A DNA stretch of 64,000 bases, from the NCBI RefSeq assembly GCF_001412535.1, contig NZ_CP011774.1, forward strand, positions 1,235,501-1,299,500. The letters run 5' to 3'. The notes under the pieces were generated by a model. That model was not told where the DNA came from. It saw nothing but the letters and a program-made list of their open reading frames with translations, and did no database searches. Both the position numbers and the translations under genes were made by a program. Origin of the DNA: Limnohabitans sp. 63ED37-2. GTDB taxonomy: Bacteria > Pseudomonadota > Gammaproteobacteria > Burkholderiales > Burkholderiaceae_C. Of the stretch, positions 16,208 to 24,728 are shown piece after piece (positions within the stretch are counted from its first letter, which is position 1; the number at the start of each line of letters is the position of its first letter).

Positions 16208-16867
16208 ATGCTTGAACTGCGCCACATCACCCACCATTGGCTTGGGCCCCAAGGCCAGCGCCAAACCTTGCTGCAGGACGTGAATCTGCGCATCGAAGCG
16301 GGCCAAACTGTGGCCTTGCTGGGCGCCTCGGGCAGCGGCAAGAGCACGCTGCTGAAAATCGTGGCGGGTCTGGAGACGCCGGAGTCAGGCAGTGTTTGGC
16401 TCGACGGTCAGGACATCAGCGACTGGCCCCCGGAAAAACGCCGCTTGGCCCTGATGTTTCAGGACTTTGCCTTGTTCCCGCACCTGAGGGTGCAGGACAA
16501 CGTGGCCTTTGGTCTGGTGGAGCAGGGCCTGGGCCGCAACGCTGCGCGGGGGCAAGCGCAGGCGCTGTTGCAGCGCTTTGGCCTGGAGGGCAGGGGCGGC
16601 GAGAGGGTGGACACGCTGTCGGGCGGCGAGCAACAGCGTGTGGCTTTGGCCCGGGCACTGATCACCCAACCCCGTGCGCTGCTGCTGGACGAGCCCTTTT
16701 CTGCGCTCGACGCCGAGCTGCGGGTCAGCCTGCGCGAAGAGTTTGCCCGCCACATTGCCGAGCACGGCATGCGGGCCTTGCTGGTGACCCACGACGAAGC
16801 CGAAGCCCGCGCCATGGCCAGCGCTGCTTGGCGATTGCAAGGCGGCAGCTTGGTCAGTTTGTGGTGA
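16208..16867 (+). CDS. thiQ: Thiamine ABC transporter ATP-binding protein
   Basis: The product has 219 residues. Walker A is GASGSGKST, the ABC signature is LSGGEQQRVALARAL, Walker B is LLLDEP, and the switch histidine is in LLVTHDEAEA. I start it at ATG 16208, 4 bases after the thiP stop; an in-frame GTG 16172 would overlap thiP by 32 bases and adds residues not expected before the first strand MLELRHI. It powers ThiBP-mediated uptake under riboswitch control. Confidence 0.93.
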   Translation: MLELRHITHHWLGPQGQRQTLLQDVNLRIEAGQTVALLGASGSGKSTLLKIVAGLETPESGSVWLDGQDISDWPPEKRRLALMFQDFALFPHLRVQDNVAFGLVEQGLGRNAARGQAQALLQRFGLEGRGGERVDTLSGGEQQRVALARALITQPRALLLDEPFSALDAELRVSLREEFARHIAEHGMRALLVTHDEAEARAMASAAWRLQGGSLVSLW

Positions 16868-16888
16868 GGTGTTGATGCCGTTGGCGCT

Positions 16889-17482
16889 TCAAAGTTCCAG
16901 CGCCTGCCAGACCCGAATGGCCGCATACGCGTCGTTGGCGGCGTAAACCAGTTGCGCCTCGCTCAGGCGGGCGTTGGCCCAGTTGCTGGTGGCGGCTTTT
17001 TTGGACTTCATGAAGCGCTGGTTGAACAGCACCGCCACCGCACCTTTGACGCCCATGTCCTTGCGGTAGCCGCGTTGGTGGAACACGGTGTTGAGCTCCA
17101 GGATGCCCTGCGGCTCGATGCCCAGTTTGTGCACGATGCGTTTGCGGTCATCGCCCAAGCCAAACCCGGCTTTGACCATGCCGCTTTGTGCCAACAACTC
17201 GGCCGCCACGCTGCGGCAGTCTGGGTCGTGCAACTGAAACACCCAAGCCCGCTCGGGGGTGGACAGTTGCAAGATGTGCGGGCCTTCGGAGGTTTCGCCC
17301 ACCTTGAAGGTGGGTTTGGATTCGGTGTCAAACCCCCAGGCGCTGGCCCGAGCGAGTTGGTCTTGCGCCTGGCGGGCCTGCGCTCCGGTGCACACCAAGG
17401 TGATGCGATCCAAGCCCAGCCTCTCAAAAGGTGGGAGCAAGGCGATGGCGTCTTTGTCGGGTGTGGCGTGGCGGGTGTTCAT
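16889..17482 (-). CDS. 3'-5' exonuclease (DEDDy, RNase D-like fold)
   Basis: The product has 197 residues. ExoI motif FDTES (Asp-x-Glu) lies near residue 51, ExoII around GFGLGDDRKRI, and ExoIII in YAANDAYAA, the DEDDy arrangement of the RNase D/WRN exonuclease family. It contains only the nuclease domain and no HRDC, unlike RNase D. The substrate (RNA or DNA) cannot be stated. Its start overlaps the stop of the FAD monooxygenase gene by 4 bases, so it is translationally coupled to a catabolic operon, although no functional link is obvious. It is convergent with thiQ. Confidence 0.88.
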   Translation of the reverse strand: MNTRHATPDKDAIALLPPFERLGLDRITLVCTGAQARQAQDQLARASAWGFDTESKPTFKVGETSEGPHILQLSTPERAWVFQLHDPDCRSVAAELLAQSGMVKAGFGLGDDRKRIVHKLGIEPQGILELNTVFHQRGYRKDMGVKGAVAVLFNQRFMKSKKAATSNWANARLSEAQLVYAANDAYAAIRVWQALEL

Positions 17483-19179
17483 GCAGGCAGATCAGGGTCC
17501 GTGGTGTGACCCTGGACTGTATCGCCTGAGCCCATGACCTTGGCCAAGATGGGTTGGGCCGCCTCGCCACCCTGTCCACGCCAGGCCACGATTTGGTCCG
17601 GTCGGATCAAGACCAGGGGGGCTTGGTAAAGGTCAAAGATCTCGGGGCTGGTGTGGTGCACGGCTCTCAAATCCATGCCCATGGTGGCCGCTGCGTTTTC
17701 GAATGCGGTGGTGTCGACCGGCTCTGGACCCAAGACCAGCAAGGTCCATTCGGTGTGGAAAGTGTCAAAGAGCGAACGGCCATCGGGAAGCCACGCATGA
17801 GGCGGCCTGCCGCCCGGTGTGGCGCAGGGCGTGTAGCTGTTGGCGGCATCGGGCGGGGCGGTGGTGCCGTCACCCACGATGATGTGGCTGCCGTCGTAGC
17901 GTCCACCAAAAGTCACCCCTGGGATGTTGAATTCGCGCCGCACATGGCCGTTGAGGTAGTCCGATGCGACGGACCGGGCTGCCTCGCCTTCAGGGCTCTT
18001 GTCTTCAAGTTCGGGCACGGCTTCAAAGAGGCCAATCGAGTCGGCAAACTGGCGGGCATAGCCGGTGTTGCGCACGGCCAAGGCGTGACGTTCGTGGTGG
18101 TAGCTGTCCAGCAAGGCGGCTGGTGCTTGGCCTTTGAGCACGCTGGCCAACTTCCAGCTCAGGTTGACGGCGTCTTCAACCGCTGTGTTGTAACCCAGGC
18201 CCCCGGTGGGGGTGAACAGGTGCGCCGCATCACCGCCCAGAAAGACGCGACCTTTCTGGAAGGACTCCGCGACCAGCGCATGGCCCGCCATCCAGGTGGC
18301 CATGGAGAGGATGTCGATGTCGATGGGCTGCCCAAAGGCCTGCGCAAACAAGCGCCGTGCGTCGGCTTCGGTCAGCGCTTCGGTGGCAGCGTCGTCGGCC
18401 ATTTGGATGTGGAAGGCGAACTCACTCACCCCGTCGACCGACATGATGAAGGCACGCAACTCGGGGTTGACCACCACGTACATCCATGAGCGGTCATTGG
18501 GGTTGCGGGCGTAAAACTCGGGCGCCTTGAGGTAGACCGCCAGCATCTTGCCGCCCATGAACTTGCGCTTGAAGCCGGTGGCACCGCCCCAGGCGATGCC
18601 CAGCTCCCGGCGCACCATGCTGCGTGCCCCGTCGGCCCCCACCAGGTAAGCGGCTTGCACGTTCAGCTGTTCTTCACCATTGACCGATTGCACCATGGCT
18701 TTGATGCCGCCTTCGGTATCCTCGAACGATGCGAGTTGCCAGCCGTAGCGCATCTCGACGCTGGCCTGCTGCTGGGCGTGTCGATGCAGGCAGACCTCCA
18801 CGAATTTTTGTGACACCCGGTGCGGCAGCTCTGCGGCGCTCCACGAGCCCGACATGTTTTTGATGGCCTGTGGCGCTGCGGCAGCGGTGGGTAGGCGCAG
18901 GCGGGCCAGCTCGGTGCCCGCAAAGCGTGTCAGGTAGGCGATGTCGGTGGGGTGGTCGGGCGGCAAGCCCATGCTGCGGATTTCATGTGCAAAGCCCAAA
19001 CGCCGGAAATGCTCCATGGTGCGTGCTTGGGTGGCGTTGGCCTGCGGGTTAAAAGCGGTGCCGGGCTTGGCATCGACCAGCAGGCAGCGGATGCGGCGCC
19101 TGCCCAGCTCAATGGCCAGCATCAGCCCGCAAGGGCCGCCGCCCGCAATGAGGACGTCCACTGTCAATGTGTTGGACAT
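17479..19179 (-). CDS. FAD-dependent aromatic monooxygenase (group A flavoprotein)
   Basis: The product has 566 residues. It has an N-terminal FAD-binding GxGxxG motif (IAGGGPCGLMLAIELGRR), the DG motif (LVGADGARSMVRRELG) and the GD motif (VFLGGDAAHLFTPTGGLG), the triad of p-hydroxybenzoate hydroxylase-like enzymes. The C-terminal 140 residues have the thioredoxin-like character of phenol/resorcinol/MhpA-type hydroxylases. It probably hydroxylates a phenolic compound using NAD(P)H and O2. It lies 35 bases after an intradiol dioxygenase gene on the same strand, which fits a ring-hydroxylation then ring-cleavage sequence. The exact substrate is unknown. Confidence 0.9.
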   Translation of the reverse strand: MSNTLTVDVLIAGGGPCGLMLAIELGRRRIRCLLVDAKPGTAFNPQANATQARTMEHFRRLGFAHEIRSMGLPPDHPTDIAYLTRFAGTELARLRLPTAAAAPQAIKNMSGSWSAAELPHRVSQKFVEVCLHRHAQQQASVEMRYGWQLASFEDTEGGIKAMVQSVNGEEQLNVQAAYLVGADGARSMVRRELGIAWGGATGFKRKFMGGKMLAVYLKAPEFYARNPNDRSWMYVVVNPELRAFIMSVDGVSEFAFHIQMADDAATEALTEADARRLFAQAFGQPIDIDILSMATWMAGHALVAESFQKGRVFLGGDAAHLFTPTGGLGYNTAVEDAVNLSWKLASVLKGQAPAALLDSYHHERHALAVRNTGYARQFADSIGLFEAVPELEDKSPEGEAARSVASDYLNGHVRREFNIPGVTFGGRYDGSHIIVGDGTTAPPDAANSYTPCATPGGRPPHAWLPDGRSLFDTFHTEWTLLVLGPEPVDTTAFENAAATMGMDLRAVHHTSPEIFDLYQAPLVLIRPDQIVAWRGQGGEAAQPILAKVMGSGDTVQGHTTDPDLPA

Positions 19180-19214
19180 AAATGCATCTGCTCCGTGAGG
19201 GTGTCGGTGTGGTT

Positions 19215-20072
19215 TCAGTCTTCGCGTGCCAGCCGTATCGGCAGCTCGACACTCAGGTACTGGGCGGGCAAGCCCATGCGCTCGGCCGTGGCGGCATCAG
19301 ACGCAGGTGTGAACGGTCGAACCAGTGAAGCGCGCACACCAAACACGGCGTCTTTGTCGACCCAAGGGTCGGCTTCGTCAAACACTTCGGTGATCAAGCT
19401 GCGGTAGCCGGTGGCTTCGACAATGATGTGGAAATGCGCAGGGCGCCAGGCGTCACGATGCGACATGCGCAGGAGCTCGCCCACCGGACCGTCGGTGGGC
19501 ACCATGTAGGGACGAGGGCGGATGGTGGCCAGCTCGAAGCGACCGTCAGCCTGCACCTTGAGCTGGCAGCGCAGGTTGTCCTGGGGCTGGCTGTCGTCCA
19601 TTTGCCAGTACATGCCGTTGTCAGCGTTTTGCCAGAAGTCGATGCTGGCGTTGGCCAGCGGCTGTCCGTCGGTGTCGGTCACACGGCCTTGGATCAGCAC
19701 GGCCTCGCCTTCGTTTTGATTGATCAGGTTGCTGCCGTTGTCCACCCAGGGTGATCCGCGGGTGTGGAAGGGGCCGAGTACGCTGCCTTCGGTGGCGCCG
19801 GGCCTCGCGGCCAGCAGGTCCACCAGCGAGGACAGGCCCAGCACATCAGACAGCAAAGTGAACTCGCTGCGCGATGGGCTGCTGATTTCGGCCATCCGGT
19901 GCAAGAAGGCGATGCCGTCGCGCCACTCATCGTGGCTGAGGCCGGTTTCGCTGGCAAATGCGTGCAAGTGGTGTACCAGGCGGTTGACCAAGTGGCGTTG
20001 GCGTTCACCGTCAATGTTCGCAAAGCTGCTTTTGACGGTGTCAGTCAAGTTGTCTCGGGTGATGTTTTTCAT
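19215..20072 (-). CDS. Intradiol ring-cleavage dioxygenase (catechol/hydroxyquinol 1,2-dioxygenase type)
   Basis: The product has 285 residues. An N-terminal helical dimerisation domain covers about 1-100. The Fe(III) catalytic domain carries the four ligands: Tyr in NADNGMYW, Tyr in RPRPYMVPTDGP, and two His in WRPAHFHI. The N-terminal domain and overall length fit catechol or hydroxyquinol 1,2-dioxygenases rather than protocatechuate 3,4-dioxygenase. It cleaves between the two hydroxyls of a diol ring. It lies between a FAH hydrolase and a phenol-type monooxygenase. No maleylacetate reductase or muconate cycloisomerase is encoded nearby. Confidence 0.92.
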   Translation of the reverse strand: MKNITRDNLTDTVKSSFANIDGERQRHLVNRLVHHLHAFASETGLSHDEWRDGIAFLHRMAEISSPSRSEFTLLSDVLGLSSLVDLLAARPGATEGSVLGPFHTRGSPWVDNGSNLINQNEGEAVLIQGRVTDTDGQPLANASIDFWQNADNGMYWQMDDSQPQDNLRCQLKVQADGRFELATIRPRPYMVPTDGPVGELLRMSHRDAWRPAHFHIIVEATGYRSLITEVFDEADPWVDKDAVFGVRASLVRPFTPASDAATAERMGLPAQYLSVELPIRLARED

Positions 20073-20084
20073 GGCGGGGCAGAT

Positions 20085-20954
20085 TCACAAGGCCAGCAGG
20101 CCGACTTGGTTGCGCAAAACGCCAACGCCTTCGATGTCGATCTCTATCGTGTCGCCCGGCTGCATCCACACGGGCGGCTTGCGGGCATAACCTACACCTG
20201 CGGGCGTGCCCATGACGATCACGTCACCGGGCTCGAGCGTCATGCAAGCCGACATCATGGCAATCGTGGGCGCCACATGGAACACCATGTCGGTGGTGCT
20301 GGCGCTTTGCATCACTTGCCCGTTTAGCCGCGACTCGATGTGCAGGCCCACACAACCGGGCGGCAACTCGTCGGCCGTGACCAAGTGGGGGCCAAAGCCG
20401 CCGGTTTGGTCAAAGTTCTTGCCCACGGTCCACTGGGTGGTTTTGCGCTGGTAGTCGCGGAAGGTGGCATCGTTGAAGCACGCATAGGCAAACACCGAGT
20501 CGAGCGCCTCAGCCTCGCTAACGTTGCGGGTGGTTTTGCCGATCACCAAGGCCAGCTCGGCCTCGTAGTCCAGCGATGTGGAAATTGGCGGAATCGGGAT
20601 GGTGCCGCCATGTGCCAGCAAAGACGATGGGCCACGGAAAAAGATGGTCGGGTAGTCCGCCACCTTGTTGCCGCCTTCGGCGGCGTGGTCGTGGTAATTC
20701 ACGCCCAGGCAAAGGATCTTGCTGGGGCGGGGCACACATGGCAGCAAGCTGACTTGGTCAAGCGGTGTGGCCGAGGCCTTGGCCGCACGCTGGGCAATGC
20801 TGGCCATCAGCGCAGGGTTGCCGCTGGCTTGGGCAAAAAAGTCGTTGATGCTCTCGGGCGCTTGGTCCATGCAGTGGCGTATGTCCACCACGGTTTGGCC
20901 GAGCAGGACGCCGTATCGTGTGGCGTTGTTTTGTGTGTAGCTGATGAGTTTCAT
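20085..20954 (-). CDS. Fumarylacetoacetate hydrolase (FAH) family protein
   Basis: The product has 289 residues and a C-terminal FAH domain: LCLGVNYHDHAAE, the metal-binding segment SLDYEAELALVIGK, and the end motif VIVMGTPAGVGY. Family members cleave C-C bonds of acylpyruvates or decarboxylate/isomerise dienoic acids in aromatic catabolism. I chose ATG 20954 (MKLISY), the usual N-terminus for this family; an extension to 20978 adds 8 residues. It is the first gene of a three- or four-gene minus-strand operon with the dioxygenase 12 bases downstream. Confidence 0.9.
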   Translation of the reverse strand: MKLISYTQNNATRYGVLLGQTVVDIRHCMDQAPESINDFFAQASGNPALMASIAQRAAKASATPLDQVSLLPCVPRPSKILCLGVNYHDHAAEGGNKVADYPTIFFRGPSSLLAHGGTIPIPPISTSLDYEAELALVIGKTTRNVSEAEALDSVFAYACFNDATFRDYQRKTTQWTVGKNFDQTGGFGPHLVTADELPPGCVGLHIESRLNGQVMQSASTTDMVFHVAPTIAMMSACMTLEPGDVIVMGTPAGVGYARKPPVWMQPGDTIEIDIEGVGVLRNQVGLLAL

Positions 20955-21048
20955 GAGACTTGACCGTGAATGAATCAAATCATCGTATGGGTAAAGTCTT
21001 CAGCGAGGTGTCACTCCGGGGCCACGCTTGAACCTGAGCTGAGACGCA

Positions 21049-21975
21049 TCACTTGCGTGCAGGCTTTTTGGTCTTTTCGATGGCTTCTTTGCGCACCGCC
21101 CGTTCGGCATCGGCCTTTTTGCCTTCGGCGAGCCACTGGGCAAATTGTTCGGGTGTCTCGATGGTCACGCGGCCCAGGGCCCCGGATCTGAAGTCGTGGA
21201 TCGCGATGTGGGCGGCCTTGGTGGTGTTGATGCGGCCGCCGCTTTGCATGGCGCCCCGCACCCGGCCGATGGCCTCGAGCAGGGTTTGGTCGGTGTGGCT
21301 TTGCACATCGTCGATTTTGTAGCGGTCGGCCAGTGCTTGTGGGTATTGGGGGATCAGGTAGTTCAGCAGCTCCAGTGCCACTTCTTCTTCGTCAAACGCG
21401 TTCACACCGATGGCCCCGCTGGCGGCCAGGTTGTAGCCGCTTTGCGCCACGATGATGCGCGGCCACAGCACGCCGGGGGTGTCGTACAGGTAAAAGTCAT
21501 CGGCCAGTGCGATGCGTGCCTCCTGCTTGGTCACACCGGCTTCGTCACCGGTTTTGGCGGCGCGTTTGCCTTTGAGGGTGTTGATCAGCGTGGACTTACC
21601 CACGTTGGGGATGCCGCAAATCAACACCCGCATGGGCTTGACCATGCCGCCCCGGTTGGGGGCCAGTTGCTGGCAGGCGTCGATCAGCGCTTTGGCGGGC
21701 GAGCTCATGCTGGTGTCCAGGCCAATGGCGCGAACACCGGGCATGGCGTTGTAGTGGGCCAGCCACTGCGCCGTGCGGACCGGATCGGCCAGGTCTTGTT
21801 TGCTCAGGATCTTGAGCGCGGGCTTGCCCTTGATCAGCTCGGCCAACATGGGGTTGGCACTCGACCCCGGCAGGCGGGCGTCCAGCATTTCGATGACGAC
21901 GTCAATCTCTTTGATACGCTCCCCGATCGCCTTGCGCGTGAGGTGCATGTGTCCGGGAAACCATTGAATCGCCAT
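21049..21975 (-). CDS. ylqF: YlqF/RbgA-family ribosome biogenesis GTPase
   Basis: The product is a circularly permuted GTPase of 308 residues: G4 (LSKQD) precedes G1 (GIPNVGKST) and G3 (DTPG). The N-terminus IQWFPGHMHLTRKAI is the family signature. In Bacillus, RbgA acts in late 50S subunit maturation; proteobacterial relatives are assumed to do likewise. The C-terminal domain is Lys/Arg-rich. ATG 21975 was chosen because the conserved FPGHM block follows it at once; the longer frame to 22071 runs into the VapC relic on the other strand. Confidence 0.92.
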   Translation of the reverse strand: MAIQWFPGHMHLTRKAIGERIKEIDVVIEMLDARLPGSSANPMLAELIKGKPALKILSKQDLADPVRTAQWLAHYNAMPGVRAIGLDTSMSSPAKALIDACQQLAPNRGGMVKPMRVLICGIPNVGKSTLINTLKGKRAAKTGDEAGVTKQEARIALADDFYLYDTPGVLWPRIIVAQSGYNLAASGAIGVNAFDEEEVALELLNYLIPQYPQALADRYKIDDVQSHTDQTLLEAIGRVRGAMQSGGRINTTKAAHIAIHDFRSGALGRVTIETPEQFAQWLAEGKKADAERAVRKEAIEKTKKPARK

Positions 21976-22036
21976 ATAAGAAGCCGCTGCTGACTGAAAG
22001 TGCCAAAGGGGTGATTGTCGGGCAGTTCTCAGCCAC

Positions 22037-22309
22037 TTGACGCCAGGTGCACGCCGAGCGCAGTTAACCAAGGCTTGTGAGGCGGTGCTGAAAGGGGACT
22101 GTGCGGGCCGAATCTTGGCTTATGACCTGACTGTGGCCGTGATTTATGCCGATGTGGTGGCCTGGCGGGAGCGCGAAGGTCTGCCCCTGGCCATGGCCGA
22201 CGCCCAGATGGCTGCCACTTGTTTGGCCTACGGTGCCCGGCTGGCCACACGCAATGTGCGGCATTTTGAGGGTTTGGGTGTGCCTTGGGTGAACCCTTGG
22301 CAGTCTTGA
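22037..22309 (+). pseudogene. VapC-type PIN-domain toxin remnant, N-terminus lost
   Basis: The frame encodes about 90 residues that match the C-terminal two-thirds of a FitB/VapC PIN toxin: an LTPGARRAQL segment, then AGRILAYDLTVA, the acidic MADAQMAATCLAYG and TRNVRHFEGLGVPWVNPW. The expected N-terminal LLDTNV segment with the first catalytic Asp is absent. The frame opens only at 21998 after a stop, and no ATG precedes it. No VapB antitoxin is visible. It is a decayed toxin-antitoxin locus between ylqF and the esterase gene. Confidence 0.75.
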
Positions 22310-22318
22310 GGCGGTTTC

Positions 22319-23770
22319 TCACCCCACTTTGAACACCCGCCAACGCTCATCTGCGTCAGCCCAATCGGACATGGCCTCACCCCTGACAAACATGGCCCAG
22401 CGGGTGTGCATGTCGTGGGCCAAATCGGGTGGTGCCACCGCGCCAATGAACTCCTGGGCTCGGCTTGATGGGGTGTTGCCCAAGACAAATGGGATTTCCA
22501 TGGCATGGGCTGCGCCCAAGCGCCCGCCATACAAAGGCGATGGCCATTCAAACCGGTACAAAAAGGTGGGGCAATGGGCCTGGTGCAGCAGTTGCGCCAA
22601 AGCCAAGGTGGGCTTGCCGTAAAAATAGTCGGTCTGGATGCGGCTCAGTGCATCGCCCATGCTTATTTGTGGGCGCTCGGCCCGGTAGCCGTCCAGCGTC
22701 TGGGCCAAGGTTTGGGCTGACCAGCCGATGTCCTCTACAAAGGTCCAGACCCTGGACTCATCAATCCGATCAATCTCGCCGTTGGGTACGAGGTAGAAAC
22801 GCATTTCTTCGGCATTGGAGCCCAGCAAGACCGCACGCTTGGCACCGCCCGAAAGCAGGCGCTTTTCAATCGCTGGCAAGGGCGCCATCTCAATCAGCTG
22901 GCCATCGACCACTGGGCGCACGGGAAAGTAATTTCTGGGGCGCAGTCCCCATTGCTTTTTGAGGACCTCATTGCCCATAAACGAGGCCAATGCCCGGGTC
23001 AGCGAGGCCAGCGGTACCGCGGCGAGTGCTTGGCGCGTGGGCGCAACACCCAGCACACCGGCCAAGGCATGGCGGATGCGCTGTGCGTCGTCTAGGCTGT
23101 GGCTTTGCATGCTGGGGCTTTGCAAAATGACGCGCTCGAACAAGGCCTCACTGCTGGACAAGCCCATCAGGTGGGTGATGGCGCCGGCGCCTGCCGACAC
23201 ACCCGCCACGGTCACGCGGCGTGGGTCGCCGCCAAACATGGCAATGTGCTCTTGTACCCAGTGCAGCGCCGCCAGTTGGTCTTGCAGCCCCCGGTTGGGC
23301 GCAGCATCGTCAAAGTGCATGAAGCCATCAACGCCAATGCGGTAGTTGATCGACACAAAAACAATGCCCTGTCGGGCCATGGCACTGCCGTCGTACAAGG
23401 CGTCGGATGCGCCACCGCGCATGAAACCACCACCGGGAATCCAGACCATCACCGGCCAAGGACCATCACCTGCGGGCGGGCACCACACATTCAGACTCAG
23501 GCAGTCCAGATCGCCTGCGTGGTCAGCACTGCCAGGCAAACCGGCTTGTGCTGCCACGGGGCCAAAACGATCACATGGGCGAACTCCTACCCATGGCGAT
23601 ACCGGTTGTGGTGCTTGCCAACGACGCTCACCTACGGGGGCCGCCGCATAGGGGATGCCCTTGAAAATGCGCAAAGCGGGCGATCCGGTATCCCCCGCAG
23701 CAGCGCTGCTGACGCCTTCGATCCAACCCGTGGGCAGTTGCAGGCGCAGACCGTGGGCTAGGTTACTCAC
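22319..23770 (-). CDS. Type B carboxylesterase
   Basis: The product has 483 residues and an alpha/beta-hydrolase fold. The N-terminal block FKGIPYAAAPVGERRW, the DCLSLNVW segment and the nucleophile elbow GVSAGAG (Ser) are type B carboxylesterase signatures. The catalytic His is probably in GAAHAMEIPFVLG. No signal peptide is seen, so it is likely cytoplasmic. The start is GTG 23770, overlapping the Bug gene by 8 bases, in a tetR-Bug-esterase operon. It hydrolyses an unknown carboxylic ester, perhaps one imported with help of the Bug protein. Confidence 0.9.
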   Translation of the reverse strand: MSNLAHGLRLQLPTGWIEGVSSAAAGDTGSPALRIFKGIPYAAAPVGERRWQAPQPVSPWVGVRPCDRFGPVAAQAGLPGSADHAGDLDCLSLNVWCPPAGDGPWPVMVWIPGGGFMRGGASDALYDGSAMARQGIVFVSINYRIGVDGFMHFDDAAPNRGLQDQLAALHWVQEHIAMFGGDPRRVTVAGVSAGAGAITHLMGLSSSEALFERVILQSPSMQSHSLDDAQRIRHALAGVLGVAPTRQALAAVPLASLTRALASFMGNEVLKKQWGLRPRNYFPVRPVVDGQLIEMAPLPAIEKRLLSGGAKRAVLLGSNAEEMRFYLVPNGEIDRIDESRVWTFVEDIGWSAQTLAQTLDGYRAERPQISMGDALSRIQTDYFYGKPTLALAQLLHQAHCPTFLYRFEWPSPLYGGRLGAAHAMEIPFVLGNTPSSRAQEFIGAVAPPDLAHDMHTRWAMFVRGEAMSDWADADERWRVFKVG

Positions 23771-24728
23771 TGGCCAGACCCAGTTTGTCGATCAAGGGTT
23801 TCCAGACCGCGATGTCGCGCTCGGCCCAGAGCGCCACGTCTGTGGGTTTGCTGGTGGTCAGGGTCACATTCATGGCGTTCATGCGCGTGACGTAAGCGCT
23901 GTCGTTGCGGCACTTGTTGGTGGCTTCATTGAGTTTGGCCACCACATCAGCAGGGGTGCCTTTTTTGGCCACGATGGCAATCCAGGCTGGGCGGGCCAGC
24001 GCTTGGGGGCCACCGGCTTCGCTGATGGTCGGCACATCCGGCATGAGGCTGGAGCGCTCGGCCGCAAAAACAGCCAGGGGAATCAGTTTGCCCGCTTTGA
24101 CTTGCGCTGCCGCTGTGCCAATCACCAGCGTCATGGCCTGAATTTGTTGGCCCATCAAGGCGGTCAGGCCGGCGGCTTCACCCACAAAAGGCACATGCGT
24201 GGCGGGCCATTTCATGGATTCGGTCAAGGCCGTGGTCAGCAGGTGGGCTGGGCTGCCTTTGCCAGGGCTGCCAAAGTTCAAGCCACCCGCTTGAGACGCT
24301 GACACTTTGCCCAGATCGGCGAGTTTGGTCACGCCCGAACCCGCCGGGACCACCAGCACCAGTGGCGAGGTGCCAATGACAGCGACACCATCAAAGTCCT
24401 TGATCGGGTCGTAGGGCATTTGCTTGTGCACAAAAGGCGTGATGGTCATCTGCGACATACCGATCGTCATCACGTTTTGCCCGTCGGCGGGCTGGCCTTT
24501 CAGGTAGTTGATGGCCAAGATGCCGTTGGCGCCGGGCTTGTTTTGAACCACAGAGGGCTGTCCTGTCTGACGCGAGGTGCACTCTGCCCAGGCCCGGGTC
24601 ATGGCGTCAGAGCCGCTGCCGGGTGGCTGCTGTGCGACCACCTGCAGGGCTGTTTGAGCTTGGCTGGCCAAGCCCATGGTCAAGGTGGCGGCCAGCAAGG
24701 CGGCTTGGGGCAGGGAAAAATTTCTCAT
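23763..24728 (-). CDS. Bug-family periplasmic binding protein (TctC-like)
   Basis: The product has 321 residues: a signal peptide (about 1-24, ending SQAQT), then the Bug fold with VVAQQPPGSGSDAMTR, VVQNKPGANGILA, PYDPIKDFDGVAVIG, and LNFGSPGKGSPAHLL. These proteins bind small carboxylates for tripartite tricarboxylate transporters, but no tctA/tctB membrane genes are nearby, as is common in Burkholderiales. AGGAGA precedes ATG 24728. The gene overlaps tetR by 4 bases upstream and the esterase by 8 bases downstream, so regulation by the TetR protein is likely. Confidence 0.92.
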   Translation of the reverse strand: MRNFSLPQAALLAATLTMGLASQAQTALQVVAQQPPGSGSDAMTRAWAECTSRQTGQPSVVQNKPGANGILAINYLKGQPADGQNVMTIGMSQMTITPFVHKQMPYDPIKDFDGVAVIGTSPLVLVVPAGSGVTKLADLGKVSASQAGGLNFGSPGKGSPAHLLTTALTESMKWPATHVPFVGEAAGLTALMGQQIQAMTLVIGTAAAQVKAGKLIPLAVFAAERSSLMPDVPTISEAGGPQALARPAWIAIVAKKGTPADVVAKLNEATNKCRNDSAYVTRMNAMNVTLTTSKPTDVALWAERDIAVWKPLIDKLGLASE

